Source: MWCR01 sp041665165
GTDB lineage: Bacteria > Patescibacteriota > Patescibacteriia > 2-12-FULL-60-25
Direction of reading: 5' to 3'
DNA length: 29,940 nucleotides
Assembly (NCBI GenBank): GCA_041665165.1
Contig: JBAYJJ010000012.1
Location: forward strand, 1 to 29,940
Shown: piece by piece, positions 14,659 through 22,573 of the stretch
Position numbering within the stretch: position 1 is the stretch's first letter
How the letters are laid out: the number at the start of each line of letters is the position of its first letter
Made by a program: the position numbers and the translations under genes
The notes under the pieces: generated by a model
Told to the model about the DNA's origin: nothing
Databases searched by the model: none
What the model saw: only the letters and a program-made list of their open reading frames with translations

Positions 14659-16134
14659 ATGGCCATAACCACAGACGAACGCCAAGACCGTTTAAAGCGC
14701 AGGCAGGAGCTGATTGATAAGGGAATCCAGCCCCATCCAGCCAAATTTGAGCGCACGCACAAGCTGGCTGAGCTCAAAGAACTTAAGCCCGAATCAGAGG
14801 TCAGGGTCTGCGGACGCATCATGCTTAAGCGCGTAATCGGCAAGCTGGCTTTTTACCAGTTGCAGGACGAGAGCGCTATGCACCAGGTCGGCGTTAAGGT
14901 TGATGATGTCGGCGTAGAAAACTTTGAGATTGTACGCCTACTTGACCGCGGAGACTTTTTTGGAGTTGAGGGCAAACTCGGAACGACCAAGACAAAAGAG
15001 CCGACAGTCTGGGCCACGTCCATCACCATTTTGGGCAAGAGCTTGATACCATTGCCCGAAAAGTGGCACGGCTTGCAGGACGTGGAAAAAGTCTACCGCC
15101 ATCGCGAACTGGATTTGGCCACGAATCGCGAATCATTTGAACGCTTCAAGCTGCGCAGTGCGTTTTTGAGCAATGCGCGCAAATATCTGGAGTCAAACGG
15201 TTTCATGGAGGTTGAGACTCCGATCCTGACGTCTGTTGCCACTGGCGCAGCAGCCAAGCCTTTCAAGACGCACCATGAGACAGATGACATGGACATGGTT
15301 CTGCGCATTTCGCCCGAAACATATCTCAAGCGCTTGATCGGCGGCGGGTATGACCGCGTGTTTGAGACTGCAAAATGTTTCAGGAACGAGGGCTCTGATC
15401 CGTCGCATGTGCAGGAGTTCACTCAGATTGAATATTACGTGGCTTACCAGGATTATTTGTGGAACATGGATTTTACCGAGGAATTTTTGAAATCAATTCT
15501 AGAGCAAACTTTTGGCAAACTGGATTTCGAAGTCATTGGCAAGACTGGTGCAACGCACGCTATCAGCTTCAAGAACAAGCTGCCGCGCTATAAGCTCACG
15601 GACTTGATCAAAGAAAAAAGCGGGATTGATGTCTTGGAATACAAAGATGCGGATAGCCTGCTGAAAGTAATGAAAAAGAAAAAGATTGAGATAGAGGACG
15701 CGGATAAAAAAGGCCTTGGCACGCTAATCGACGAGTTGTACAAAAAATTCGTGCGCCCTGAGCTGATAGATCCGTGCTACATCACAAACCATACAGCTGA
15801 GATGATGCCTTTGGCGCGCAGGAATGACGATGATCCGCGTTTGGTAGATAGTTTCCAGCTTGTAATTGCCGGCTGGGAAGTCATAAAAGCCTACTCAGAG
15901 CTGGTTGATCCGATTGACCAGCGGCAGCGCATGGGCGTGCAGGCTGAATTCAGGCAAAAAGGCGATGAAGAAAGTTTTGAATTGGATGAAGACTTTTTGC
16001 AGGCCATGGAAGCCGGCCTCCCGCCCATCACAGGCTGGGGCATGGGCATAGACCGCATCATGGCGCTCTTGACTAGCCAACCAAATCTGCGCGATGTCAT
16101 TTTTTTCCCAATAATGCGTCCCGAGACAGATTAA
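14659..16134 (+). CDS. lysS: Lysyl-tRNA synthetase, class II
   Basis: 491 residues. It charges tRNA-Lys with lysine at the cost of ATP. The N-terminal OB-fold anticodon-binding domain (about 50-140; VRVCGRIMLKRVIGKLAFYQ) precedes the class II catalytic core. Motif 1 lies around FLSNARKYLESNGFMEVETP, motif 2 around ETAKCFRNEGSDPSHVQEFT, and motif 3 is GWGMGIDRIMALL. The ATG at 14659 is used; an upstream TTG at 14650 would add three residues and has no support. No Shine-Dalgarno is present, consistent with the very short leader. Confidence 0.97.
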   Translation: MAITTDERQDRLKRRQELIDKGIQPHPAKFERTHKLAELKELKPESEVRVCGRIMLKRVIGKLAFYQLQDESAMHQVGVKVDDVGVENFEIVRLLDRGDFFGVEGKLGTTKTKEPTVWATSITILGKSLIPLPEKWHGLQDVEKVYRHRELDLATNRESFERFKLRSAFLSNARKYLESNGFMEVETPILTSVATGAAAKPFKTHHETDDMDMVLRISPETYLKRLIGGGYDRVFETAKCFRNEGSDPSHVQEFTQIEYYVAYQDYLWNMDFTEEFLKSILEQTFGKLDFEVIGKTGATHAISFKNKLPRYKLTDLIKEKSGIDVLEYKDADSLLKVMKKKKIEIEDADKKGLGTLIDELYKKFVRPELIDPCYITNHTAEMMPLARRNDDDPRLVDSFQLVIAGWEVIKAYSELVDPIDQRQRMGVQAEFRQKGDEESFELDEDFLQAMEAGLPPITGWGMGIDRIMALLTSQPNLRDVIFFPIMRPETD

Positions 16135-16140
16135 CCTTCA

Positions 16141-16251
16141 TGTCATCTTGAGCGGAGTGAGTCGGACGAACGCAGTCGAAAGATCTGGCTTGGTCTGTGT
16201 TACAGAACGGTCCAGATCCTTCAACTCAGTATGACTTCGTTCAGGATGACA
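16141..16251. repeat. 111-bp imperfect palindrome between lysS and the RNHCP gene
   Basis: The left arm begins TGTCATCTTGAGCGGAGTGA and the right arm ends GACTTCGTTCAGGATGACA. The inner arms GAAAGATCTGG and CCAGATCCTTC also pair. The TGTCATyyTGAGC...GAATGACA form is a widespread intergenic palindrome in many bacteria. It ends 6 bases before the next start codon. Confidence 0.85.
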
Positions 16252-16257
16252 GAAAAT

Positions 16258-16572
16258 ATGCCTCCACACACAAAAAGAGTCTTCGAAGACTTTAAGTGCG
16301 AAAATTGCGGACAAGAAGTAAAAGGCAATGGCCGGACAAGCCACTGCCCGAAATGTTTATGGAGCAAGCACATGGATGATGTGCCAGGCGACCGCGCATC
16401 TGAATGCAAAGGCATGATGCGGCCTGTGGGAGTCTGGGTAAAAAAAGGCGAAGCAGTCAAAATCCAGCATAAGTGCGAAAAATGCAATTTCCGCCGCATG
16501 GCCCCGGTTGCTAAGGAAGACGATAGGGAACTCTTAATCAAGATTTCTGTAGCCGACGTCAAACAAGCATAA
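16258..16572 (+). CDS. RNHCP-domain protein (zinc-ribbon type)
   Basis: 104 residues. Three CxxC-type pairs are visible: FKCENCGQ, HCPKCLWSKHMD and HKCEKCNF, with PGDRASECKGMMRP between. These match the RNHCP family, here with TSHCPKC in place of the eponymous RNHCP string. The family is a small predicted zinc-binding protein whose biochemical role is not established. The ATG at 16258 is chosen because the longer frame from 16231 is coded by the palindromic repeat. Confidence 0.85.
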   Translation: MPPHTKRVFEDFKCENCGQEVKGNGRTSHCPKCLWSKHMDDVPGDRASECKGMMRPVGVWVKKGEAVKIQHKCEKCNFRRMAPVAKEDDRELLIKISVADVKQA

Positions 16573-16579
16573 TAAACAA

Positions 16580-16614
16580 ATTCGTATATTCGTTCGTATT
16601 CGTAATTCGTACGA
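16580..16614. repeat. ATTCGTA-type low-complexity array
   Basis: TTCGTA recurs with spacing mostly of 6-8 bases. It looks like a decayed member of the heptamer-array class, but the period is irregular. It lies between the RNHCP stop and the terminator of the minus-strand gene. Confidence 0.5.
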
Positions 16615-16625
16615 GCGTAGCGATT

Positions 16626-16659
16626 AAAAAAGGCTCGCAGTCATGATGACCTGCGAGCC
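16626..16659 (-). terminator. Terminator of the coiled-coil gene
   Basis: On the minus strand, GGCTCGCAG-loop-CTGCGAGCC (nine perfect pairs, loop of 10) is followed by six T. Confidence 0.9.
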
Positions 16660-16686
16660 GAGTCGAGCTGAGCTCGATTGAGTTGC

Positions 16687-18012
16687 CTACTTGTTGAGGT
16701 CTTTCGGAACCTCGAGGGTGCAGGCTGAGACGTTCCAGCAATTGCGGACTGCGTCCTTGATGTACCTGCCATTGCACTCAAAGTGCAGTTGCTTCTTGTC
16801 CTTGCCCCACATGCTCAGCTTGTTGGAGACGTAGCACGTAGGGTCGCTTTGCCCGGTGAACTCCTTGAGGTTGTCGGGTGTGACCGGGAAGCTGCCCCCA
16901 GTTGCCATGCTCGGCGTCTTGGCAGGAGCAGCCTGAGCCTTGTGGCCGATGAACGTTTGCGCTGGGCCGTTTACTACGCCCGGGTCACTGAAGTAGACTT
17001 CGTAGATCCGGAGGCCGCAGATGACAAACAAGAGAAAGAGTGCGGATAGCGCTATGAGCGCAATACGATTCGTAAGCTTGCACTCCTTGGACAAGCTTTG
17101 TTTGTGTTGTTCCTCGGCTGTGACCAGTGCATTCTGCGCAGCAGCCACAACACGTTCCTGCTCGGCGATGGCTTCTGCAGCGAGTTGCTGCGCGTAAGCC
17201 AGTTCCTGTCCTGGGTCGGCGAGCTTAGCTTCCAGCTCCTGGACCTTGGTGTTGGCCTGGGCACAAGCAGCGTTGCACGCTTCTGTGTTCTGGCGGATCG
17301 CCTCGGTTACTGCTGCTTGGAGCTTGGTCAGCTTGTCATAGGCATCGACGAGCTCGCCTTGAGCCTTGGCCACTCGTTCGTCAGCAGCAAGCTGAATGTC
17401 TGTGGCACGTTCCGCTTCTTTGGACGCCTTGTTGTAAGCGCCAATGAGCTTCTGTTCCAGCTCCTTGACCTTGGCATCGTCAGCCTGAGGTTGAGCAGCT
17501 TGCGCTTGAGCCAACTGCTCAGCCGCAGCCTTAAGTTCGCCTTGAACCCGGTCCAGCTCTGTGCGAAGCGTTTCTTGCGCTTCCCTCGCGTACTGGAGAT
17601 CTACCCCCATATCCTTGACGCGTTCGTCCGCGTTCGCGAGGTCCTGGATTTGCTGATTGGCTTCAGCCAAGCGATCTTCCAGTTCTGTGGTGTGCCTGGC
17701 CACATCCATGTTCACCACAGCTTCGAGGTTGGCCTTGAACTGTTCGGCCTCAGCCTTGCTGGCCGCGAGCTGCTCTTCGAGCTCCTGGATGCGATCCGTT
17801 CGGATGCGTTCCTCGGCCAGTGCAGTCTCGAGTTTTGTTTGCGCGGCAGATTGCTTGGCCGTGAGATCGCGGAGCTGAACTTGAAGGTCAACCGGCTTCT
17901 CAGCTTGCTTGTCGCGGACTTGCGATTGCTCAACCGGCTTCTCAGCCTTCTTCGCAGGAACAGCCGGAGCAGTAGTCTTTGTGGCATGTTTGCTAAAGAT
18001 GTCATGGGGCAT
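16687..18012 (-). CDS. Long coiled-coil protein with one membrane helix and a Cys-containing outer domain
   Basis: 441 residues, family unknown. Residues 1-40 are Lys/Pro/Ala-rich and residues about 40-310 are a long Ala/Glu/Gln/Lys coiled coil. A transmembrane helix spans about 319-341 (LIALSALFLLFVICGLRIYE). The last 100 residues contain four Cys (TCYVSN, FECNGR, NCWNVSAC) that could form disulfides outside the cell. The layout suggests a cytoplasmic rod tethered to the membrane. The gene has its own promoter, GGAGG 8 bases before the ATG, a strong terminator and C/G-ending codons unlike its neighbours, matching the three other unknown cassette genes here. The frame on the opposite strand is a by-product of codon bias. 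Confidence 0.8.
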   Translation of the reverse strand: MPHDIFSKHATKTTAPAVPAKKAEKPVEQSQVRDKQAEKPVDLQVQLRDLTAKQSAAQTKLETALAEERIRTDRIQELEEQLAASKAEAEQFKANLEAVVNMDVARHTTELEDRLAEANQQIQDLANADERVKDMGVDLQYAREAQETLRTELDRVQGELKAAAEQLAQAQAAQPQADDAKVKELEQKLIGAYNKASKEAERATDIQLAADERVAKAQGELVDAYDKLTKLQAAVTEAIRQNTEACNAACAQANTKVQELEAKLADPGQELAYAQQLAAEAIAEQERVVAAAQNALVTAEEQHKQSLSKECKLTNRIALIALSALFLLFVICGLRIYEVYFSDPGVVNGPAQTFIGHKAQAAPAKTPSMATGGSFPVTPDNLKEFTGQSDPTCYVSNKLSMWGKDKKQLHFECNGRYIKDAVRNCWNVSACTLEVPKDLNK

Positions 18013-18089
18013 TGGAATCCTCCCGTTGATTGTCGAATTTCGAATCGCTTGGCCATTTAGCCAAACGCCCTAGGTGTATAGGATTAAGC

Positions 18090-18118
18090 TTTTTAGCATA
18101 AATTAGCTGTTTTGTCAA
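18090..18118 (-). promoter_or_regulatory. Promoter of the coiled-coil gene
   Basis: Minus strand: TTGACA (18118-18113), 17 bases, TAAAAA (18095-18090). The leader is about 70 bases. A TATGCT also lies in the spacer, but too near the -35 box. Confidence 0.55.
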
Positions 18119-18139
18119 GGTTTAGGCCTAAACATCCAC

Positions 18140-18168
18140 TTGTTTGGAGCGTGCGAATCGCGTATCCT
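18140..18168 (+). promoter_or_regulatory. Promoter of the first gpmI, near-leaderless
   Basis: TTGTTT (18140-18145), 17 bases, TATCCT (18163-18168). The ATG at 18180 is 11 bases downstream, so the leader would be about 5 bases. Confidence 0.5.
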
Positions 18169-18179
18169 AATATGGCTCT

Positions 18180-19754
18180 ATGCTGAGCAAAAAACCCAAG
18201 CTTTTACGCAAGATTCCAGGCCCTGTAGTTTTATTGATTTGGGATGGTTTTGGCCTATCTAAGCACATATCAGGCAATGCAGAAGCCTCAGCTCATATGC
18301 CTGTCTGGCACGAGTTTTTGAGTAATTACAGCAAGTCTGAGCTCAGGTCTGATGGCGAGGCCGTGGGCTTGCCCAAGTTTGAATGCGGCAATAGCGAAGT
18401 CGGGCATGCCACGATTGGCGCAGGCCGGGCTGTGCCGTCTGATACAATCCTCATCAATCAGGCCATCAAAGATAAAAGTTTTTTTGATAATACGGCCTTG
18501 CTTCGGGCCGCAGCGCATGTGATTGAGCATGGCAGCGCTTTACACCTCATGGGTTTGCTCACTAATCGGCAAAGCGGGCACGCGGCTTTTAACCACATCG
18601 CGGCTTTGATTAAGTTCGCTGAAAGGCTCAAGCTGCCAAAAGTCGTTTTGCATTTATTTACAGACGGCCGCGACACAGAACCGTTCCATGCGCTTAAGCT
18701 TTTGGGCGAGCTGGAGGATATCTTGCCGGAAAATTTCAAAATAGGTTCAGTCAGCGGACGCTTCTATTCCATGGATCGCGACCGCAATTGGGGGAGGACG
18801 GGTCTGGTCTACAGCGTGCTCACGCGCGGCGAGGGAGTCGTGGCTGACTCAGCTGCCCAAGCCATTGAGCAAGGCTATGCGCGCGGCGAGAGCGATGAGT
18901 TTTTGATGCCGACCTCAATCCTTCAGCCAGATGGCAAAGCATTGGTGATTGATGACCATGACGCCGTGATATTCTGGAACTTGCGCACGGACAGGGCGCG
19001 CCAGCTGACCAAACCTTTTGTCCAGCATGACTTTGAACTCAAAGAAAAGCGGCCGTTCAGGCGCAGCAGGAAAGTCCGTGATTTATGTTTTGTGACCATG
19101 ACAGAATTCGGCAAACAGATAAACGGCGATGGTGCTGCCATTCCGGCTTTCCCGCATCACGAAATATCCGGCACTTTGGTGGAGGCTTTGCGCACGCACA
19201 AACAGATTTATATTTCCGAATCAGAAAAATACGCGCAAGTCACGTATTTCATGGATGGCGGCTATGATGCGCCGCGTTTCGGCGAAGAACGGGTGCGCAT
19301 CCCTTCCCAAAAAGTCTCTTCGTTTGACCGCGCGCCGAACATGCGGGCCAAAGAGATTTCCAAAGCAGTCGTGTCGGCGGTCAATAAAGGGCATGATTTC
19401 GTGTGCGCGAACTTCGCCAATGCGGACATGGTGGCACACACTGGGAATTTCAAAGCCGCTGTCTTGGCTTGCGAAGCTTTGGACAGATCTTTGTTGTTAA
19501 TCTGGAAAGCGATCAAGAAAAAAAGAGGCGCGCTCATGATAACTGCGGACCATGGCAATGTGGAAGAAATGGCTAGTGCGCACGGCGCCATTGATACGCA
19601 TCACAACCCTAACCCAGTCCCTTTTGTCTGCGCATCTTCAAAGGTCCACAAGCAAAGCGTGCGCAAAGGGACTTTGGCTGATATCGCGCCCACGGTTTTG
19701 AGCTTTTTAGGCGTGGACAAGCCCAAAGAAATGAAAGGGCACTCCCTGATATGA
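18180..19754 (+). CDS. gpmI: Phosphoglycerate mutase, cofactor-independent (copy 1)
   Basis: 524 residues. It interconverts 3- and 2-phosphoglycerate through a phosphoserine intermediate with two metals. The metal Asp is in LLIWDGFG, and the nucleophile Ser is in GNSEVGHATIGAGR. Substrate residues lie in DGRDT and GRFYSMDRDRNWGRT, and metal ligands in NADMVAHTGN, TADHGN and HHNPNPVP. All catalytic residues are present. Compared with copy 2, the substrate Arg motif reads NLRTDRAR instead of NYRPDRAR. The copies are tandem but clearly diverged, so this is not a recent duplication; copy 1 may be specialised. Confidence 0.93.
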   Translation: MLSKKPKLLRKIPGPVVLLIWDGFGLSKHISGNAEASAHMPVWHEFLSNYSKSELRSDGEAVGLPKFECGNSEVGHATIGAGRAVPSDTILINQAIKDKSFFDNTALLRAAAHVIEHGSALHLMGLLTNRQSGHAAFNHIAALIKFAERLKLPKVVLHLFTDGRDTEPFHALKLLGELEDILPENFKIGSVSGRFYSMDRDRNWGRTGLVYSVLTRGEGVVADSAAQAIEQGYARGESDEFLMPTSILQPDGKALVIDDHDAVIFWNLRTDRARQLTKPFVQHDFELKEKRPFRRSRKVRDLCFVTMTEFGKQINGDGAAIPAFPHHEISGTLVEALRTHKQIYISESEKYAQVTYFMDGGYDAPRFGEERVRIPSQKVSSFDRAPNMRAKEISKAVVSAVNKGHDFVCANFANADMVAHTGNFKAAVLACEALDRSLLLIWKAIKKKRGALMITADHGNVEEMASAHGAIDTHHNPNPVPFVCASSKVHKQSVRKGTLADIAPTVLSFLGVDKPKEMKGHSLI

Positions 19755-19755
19755 T

Positions 19756-19818
19756 AATTAAAAATTCAAAATTAATAATTCAAAATTTTGCATTTTGCAT
19801 TTTGCATTTTGAATTGTC
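19756..19818. repeat. Heptamer array between the two gpmI genes
   Basis: Nine consecutive 7-mers: AATTAAA/AATTCAA types (19756-19783), AATTTTG, then CATTTTG three times (19791-19811) and AATTGTC. The first half is roughly the inverse complement of the second, so it can fold. It lies 6 bases before the ATG of copy 2. Confidence 0.9.
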
Positions 19819-19823
19819 GTCAT

Positions 19824-21395
19824 ATGCGTCCTAAACCAGTAATTCTGATGATCATAGACGGCTTTGGCATCGCGCCAGAGGCTGATGGCAATGCTGTCAC
19901 AAAAGCGCAGATGCCGAATTTTAAGCGCCTCATAGAATCCTATCCGGCCATGACGGTGCGCGCATCTGGCGAAGCCGTGGGTTTGGCCTGGGGGCAGATG
20001 GGCAACTCAGAAGTCGGACATCTTACCATTGGTTCGGGCAAGATATTTTTCCAAAGTTTGCCACGCATCGGTATGAGTATTGAAGATGAATCCTTTTACA
20101 ATATTCAGGCTTTCGTGGATGCGTGCGAGCACGTGAAGAAGAATGAAGGCACTTTGCATCTCATGGGCTTGTGCTCACCGGGCGGAGTGCATGCGCACCT
20201 TGATCATCTGTATGCGCTGCTGAAGATGTGTGTGCTGCACAAGATGGACAAGGTCGCGATCCATGCTTTCTTGGATGGACGCGATACGATTTTTAACAGC
20301 GGACAGATTTTTATCAAAGAGCTTGAAGAAAAGATCAAAGAACTTAAAGTCGGTGAGATTGCTACCGTGGGCGGACGCTATTATGCCATGGATCGCGACA
20401 ACCGCTGGGATCGCGTACAGAAAATGTATGACGCAATGGTCAAAGGCGAGGGGCAAAAGGCTGAGTCAGCTCTTGAAGCAATCGAGAAATCATACGCCGC
20501 TGGTGTGTATGATGAAGAATTCATTCCGACTGTAATTGAAAAAAACGGACAGCCTATTGCTAAGATGAGTTCTGGCGACGCCTGCATTTTTTTCAACTAC
20601 CGCCCAGACCGCGCCCGCGAAATCGCCAAAGCATTAGCTTTGCCTGACTTTGACAAGTTTCCGCGGGTTGAACTCAAGGATTTTTTGCTGGTGAGCATGA
20701 CTGAGTATGAAAAGAATCTGCCGATTGAAGTTGCTTTTCCGCCGCAGACTGCAGAGACGTGTTTGGCCAAGGCCGTATCTGACGCAGGTTTGAGGCAGCT
20801 GCACATTGCGGAAACGGAAAAGTATGCTCACGTCACTTTCTTTTTTAATGGCATGCAAGAAAATGAATATCCAGGTGAAGACCGTGTGATTATCCCATCG
20901 CCGCGCGTTTCGTCTTATGACAAGGCGCCGGACATGGCCACGCCGCTTATCGCTGATCGGATTGTCAAAGAGATCGCCAATGCGCAGTATGATTTGATCA
21001 TTTGCAATCTGGCCAACCCGGACATGGTGGCGCACACTGGCAATGTAGAGGCCACGATCAAAGCGCATGAGTCAGTGGACAAGGCTTTGGGCAGGGTAGT
21101 GGATGCGGCTTTATCCGTGGGCGGGGTCGTGCTCGTCACAGCTGACCATGGCAATTCAGAAGAAGTCGTGAATTTGACCACAGGCGCAATCGATAAGGAG
21201 CACTCCACCAACCCTGTGCCATTTTTGATTATCGGTAAACAATTTGAGGGTTTGCGAGCGCCTACTGGCGATGTTGTGGGCGGCGACTTAAGTGTTACGC
21301 CTCCGGTCGGCATGTTGGCTGATGTTGCGCCCACAGCCCTAAAAATAATGGAATTAGAACAGCCCCCGGAAATGGTGGGGAGAGCGTTGATTTAA
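19824..21395 (+). CDS. gpmI: Phosphoglycerate mutase, cofactor-independent (copy 2)
   Basis: 523 residues, with the full GpmI set. The metal Asp is in LMIIDGFG and the nucleophile Ser in GNSEVGHLTIGSG. LDGRDT, GRYYAMDRDNRWDR, NYRPDRAR, NPDMVAHTGN, TADHGNSEE and HSTNPVPF are all present. The ATG at 19824 is chosen; the longer frame from 19788 is coded by the heptamer array. This copy is closer to the family consensus and is the likelier housekeeping enzyme. Its last codons are part of a 136-bp sequence repeated at 22281-22416. Confidence 0.96.
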   Translation: MRPKPVILMIIDGFGIAPEADGNAVTKAQMPNFKRLIESYPAMTVRASGEAVGLAWGQMGNSEVGHLTIGSGKIFFQSLPRIGMSIEDESFYNIQAFVDACEHVKKNEGTLHLMGLCSPGGVHAHLDHLYALLKMCVLHKMDKVAIHAFLDGRDTIFNSGQIFIKELEEKIKELKVGEIATVGGRYYAMDRDNRWDRVQKMYDAMVKGEGQKAESALEAIEKSYAAGVYDEEFIPTVIEKNGQPIAKMSSGDACIFFNYRPDRAREIAKALALPDFDKFPRVELKDFLLVSMTEYEKNLPIEVAFPPQTAETCLAKAVSDAGLRQLHIAETEKYAHVTFFFNGMQENEYPGEDRVIIPSPRVSSYDKAPDMATPLIADRIVKEIANAQYDLIICNLANPDMVAHTGNVEATIKAHESVDKALGRVVDAALSVGGVVLVTADHGNSEEVVNLTTGAIDKEHSTNPVPFLIIGKQFEGLRAPTGDVVGGDLSVTPPVGMLADVAPTALKIMELEQPPEMVGRALI

Positions 21396-21500
21396 CCCCT
21401 CTATCCGTCCCTCTTTTTAATTATACTGCGGGACTGCCTTTCCCCCCGCCCGCCTCGCAAGCGAGAGCGTTGCGGGCAGGCACAGCCGCAGGGGAAAGGC
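21365..21500 (+). repeat. Direct repeat, left copy (gpmI tail plus 66-bp palindrome)
   Basis: It matches 22281-22416 at a spacing of about 916 bases with only a few single-base differences. It contains the last codons of gpmI copy 2 and an imperfect palindrome (21437-21501). The palindrome has outer arms GCCTTTCCCC/GGGGAAAGGC and an inner stem GCCCGCCTCGC/GTTGCGGGC. Confidence 0.9.
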
Positions 21501-21508
21501 CAAAATAC

Positions 21509-21604
21509 CAGAGACTGCCAGTTGGTTCCCCTCCTTTTTTGAATGCTGAGGAACCAAGAGATAGATGACGGTAAACTAAGGAGGGGCTAGGGGCGGTCGA
21601 TACG
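21509..21604 (+). repeat. Palindromic repeat, copy C
   Basis: It starts CCAGAGACTGCCAGTTGG, then TTCCCCTCC, carries an inserted middle segment, then GGAGGGGCTAGGGGCGG, and ends TCGATAC. The TTGACA box follows after 14 bases. Confidence 0.85.
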
Positions 21605-21618
21605 GATGTGTAACTCCT

Positions 21619-21647
21619 TGACAACAAGGCTTTTTTTTGTTATATAC
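21619..21647 (+). promoter_or_regulatory. Near-consensus promoter of the 158-residue orphan gene
   Basis: TTGACA (21619-21624), 17 bases, TATATA (21642-21647), with a TGn extension. The leader is about 48 bases. Confidence 0.8.
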
Positions 21648-21701
21648 ACAAACATCCCCGTTGTCGTGCGCATCCCACGTGCTCTTCGAAAGGAGTTCCT
21701 C

Positions 21702-22178
21702 ATGATGGACATCATTCGTAAAGAAGAAGACTTCTGCATCAAAGGCTGTAGGTATGTTGGATTGAGGCCGACCAAGGTCTTCAAGGAGAAAGTCGGAGTG
21801 TACGCCCTGACCATGGAGGGAGGGGCATTCAAACACCGTGAAGAGAGATCAGTCAGGCATCACGACCCGATGGTCAAGATCATGCTCTTCATGGATAACG
21901 GCCAACCAGGCGGGTTTGTGAAGGCCTACGTCGAGATGGAAGATCACTTTAATCCTGAGCTCATCCCGCCGATTGCCATCACCTCGGACATGATCATCCA
22001 CTCCCTCCCTACCTATAGCATGGTTTTGGCCATGCTTGCCGGCCCCTCGGCCATGTTGACGATTACGCTCATCGAGGACGATAAGGTGAGATTTGACCTC
22101 GCCATCGGCACCTACCAATCCAAGGGCGTAGTCCCGCTTGAGAAAATCAGCTGTTTCCTCGAGCGCAAACCGTCCTGA
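21702..22178 (+). CDS. Unknown protein in an independent expression cassette
   Basis: 158 residues, no family recognised. AAAGGAG (21689-21695) lies 6 bases before the ATG at 21702; a second ATG at 21705 is possible. There is no signal peptide and no convincing membrane helix. A central hydrophobic stretch (TYSMVLAMLAGPSAMLTITL) is probably a buried strand/helix region. Codons end mostly in C or G (ATC, CTC, GCC), unlike the TTG/GAT/AAA-rich neighbours. It has its own promoter and a 3' hairpin, and is bracketed by the 136-bp direct repeats, so it looks like an inserted gene. The frame upstream of 21702 includes the promoter and is not used. Confidence 0.75.
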   Translation: MMDIIRKEEDFCIKGCRYVGLRPTKVFKEKVGVYALTMEGGAFKHREERSVRHHDPMVKIMLFMDNGQPGGFVKAYVEMEDHFNPELIPPIAITSDMIIHSLPTYSMVLAMLAGPSAMLTITLIEDDKVRFDLAIGTYQSKGVVPLEKISCFLERKPS

Positions 22179-22197
22179 CGCCCCACTCAACCGCATC

Positions 22198-22241
22198 ACT
22201 GAGAACCGCATCCGCGAGCTCCTCAGGGTGCGGTTTTCAGT
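22198..22241 (+). terminator. Hairpin after the 158-residue gene
   Basis: A 16-pair stem from ACTGAGAACCGCATCC to GGGTGCGGTTTTCAGT, with G-U wobbles and a 12-base loop, followed by only a short T run (TTTC). Confidence 0.65.
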
Positions 22242-22280
22242 TTCAAATTTATAAAGTAGCTAGCGGTATTCAAAAAATAG

Positions 22281-22416
22281 CCCCGGAAATGGTGGGGAGA
22301 GCGTTGATTTAACCCCTCTATCCGTCCCTCTTTTTATCATACTGCGGGACTGCCTTTCCCCCCCGCCCGCCTCGCAAGCGAGAGCGTTGCGGGCAGGCAC
22401 AGCCGCAGGGGAAAGG
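22281..22416 (+). repeat. Direct repeat, right copy (displaced gpmI tail plus palindrome)
   Basis: It is a near copy of 21365-21500. It carries the last codons and TAA of gpmI although no gpmI body precedes it, so the sequence was duplicated here. It continues into palindromic repeat copy D, as the left copy continues into copy C. Confidence 0.9.
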
Positions 22417-22424
22417 CTGGTTAA

Positions 22425-22524
22425 CCAGAGGCGGCTAGTTGGTTCCTCTCCTCAGCTAAGAGCCTGCCCTGAGCGAGCATATGTCAAAGCGAGTCGAATG
22501 GGAGAGGTTAGGTGAGGTCGATAC
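22425..22524 (+). repeat. Palindromic repeat, copy D
   Basis: It starts CCAGAGGCGGCTAGTTGG, contains AGAGCCTGCCCTGAGCGAGC and GAGTCGAATGGGAGAGG, and ends GGTCGATAC. It shares its middle with the repeat upstream of pyk (8000-8195). The TTGACA box follows after 13 bases. Confidence 0.8.
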
Positions 22525-22537
22525 AATGTATACCCCC

Positions 22538-22566
22538 TTGACATTTCAGGGGATTTTTGCTATAAA
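22538..22566 (+). promoter_or_regulatory. Near-consensus promoter of the predicted structured RNA
   Basis: TTGACA (22538-22543), exactly 17 bases, TATAAA (22561-22566), TGn-extended. The start is expected near 22573, directly at the 5' strand of the RNA closing helix. Confidence 0.8.
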
Positions 22567-22573
22567 CTTTGCC

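Noticed and set aside
16231..16572. RNHCP gene starting at 16231
   Set aside because: The first nine codons lie mostly in the 111-bp palindromic repeat; the ATG at 16258 directly precedes the conserved domain.
17098..18060. A 320-codon open frame on the plus strand opposite the coiled-coil gene
   Set aside because: It mirrors the codon bias of the minus-strand gene, has no Shine-Dalgarno or family features, and runs through that gene's promoter region.
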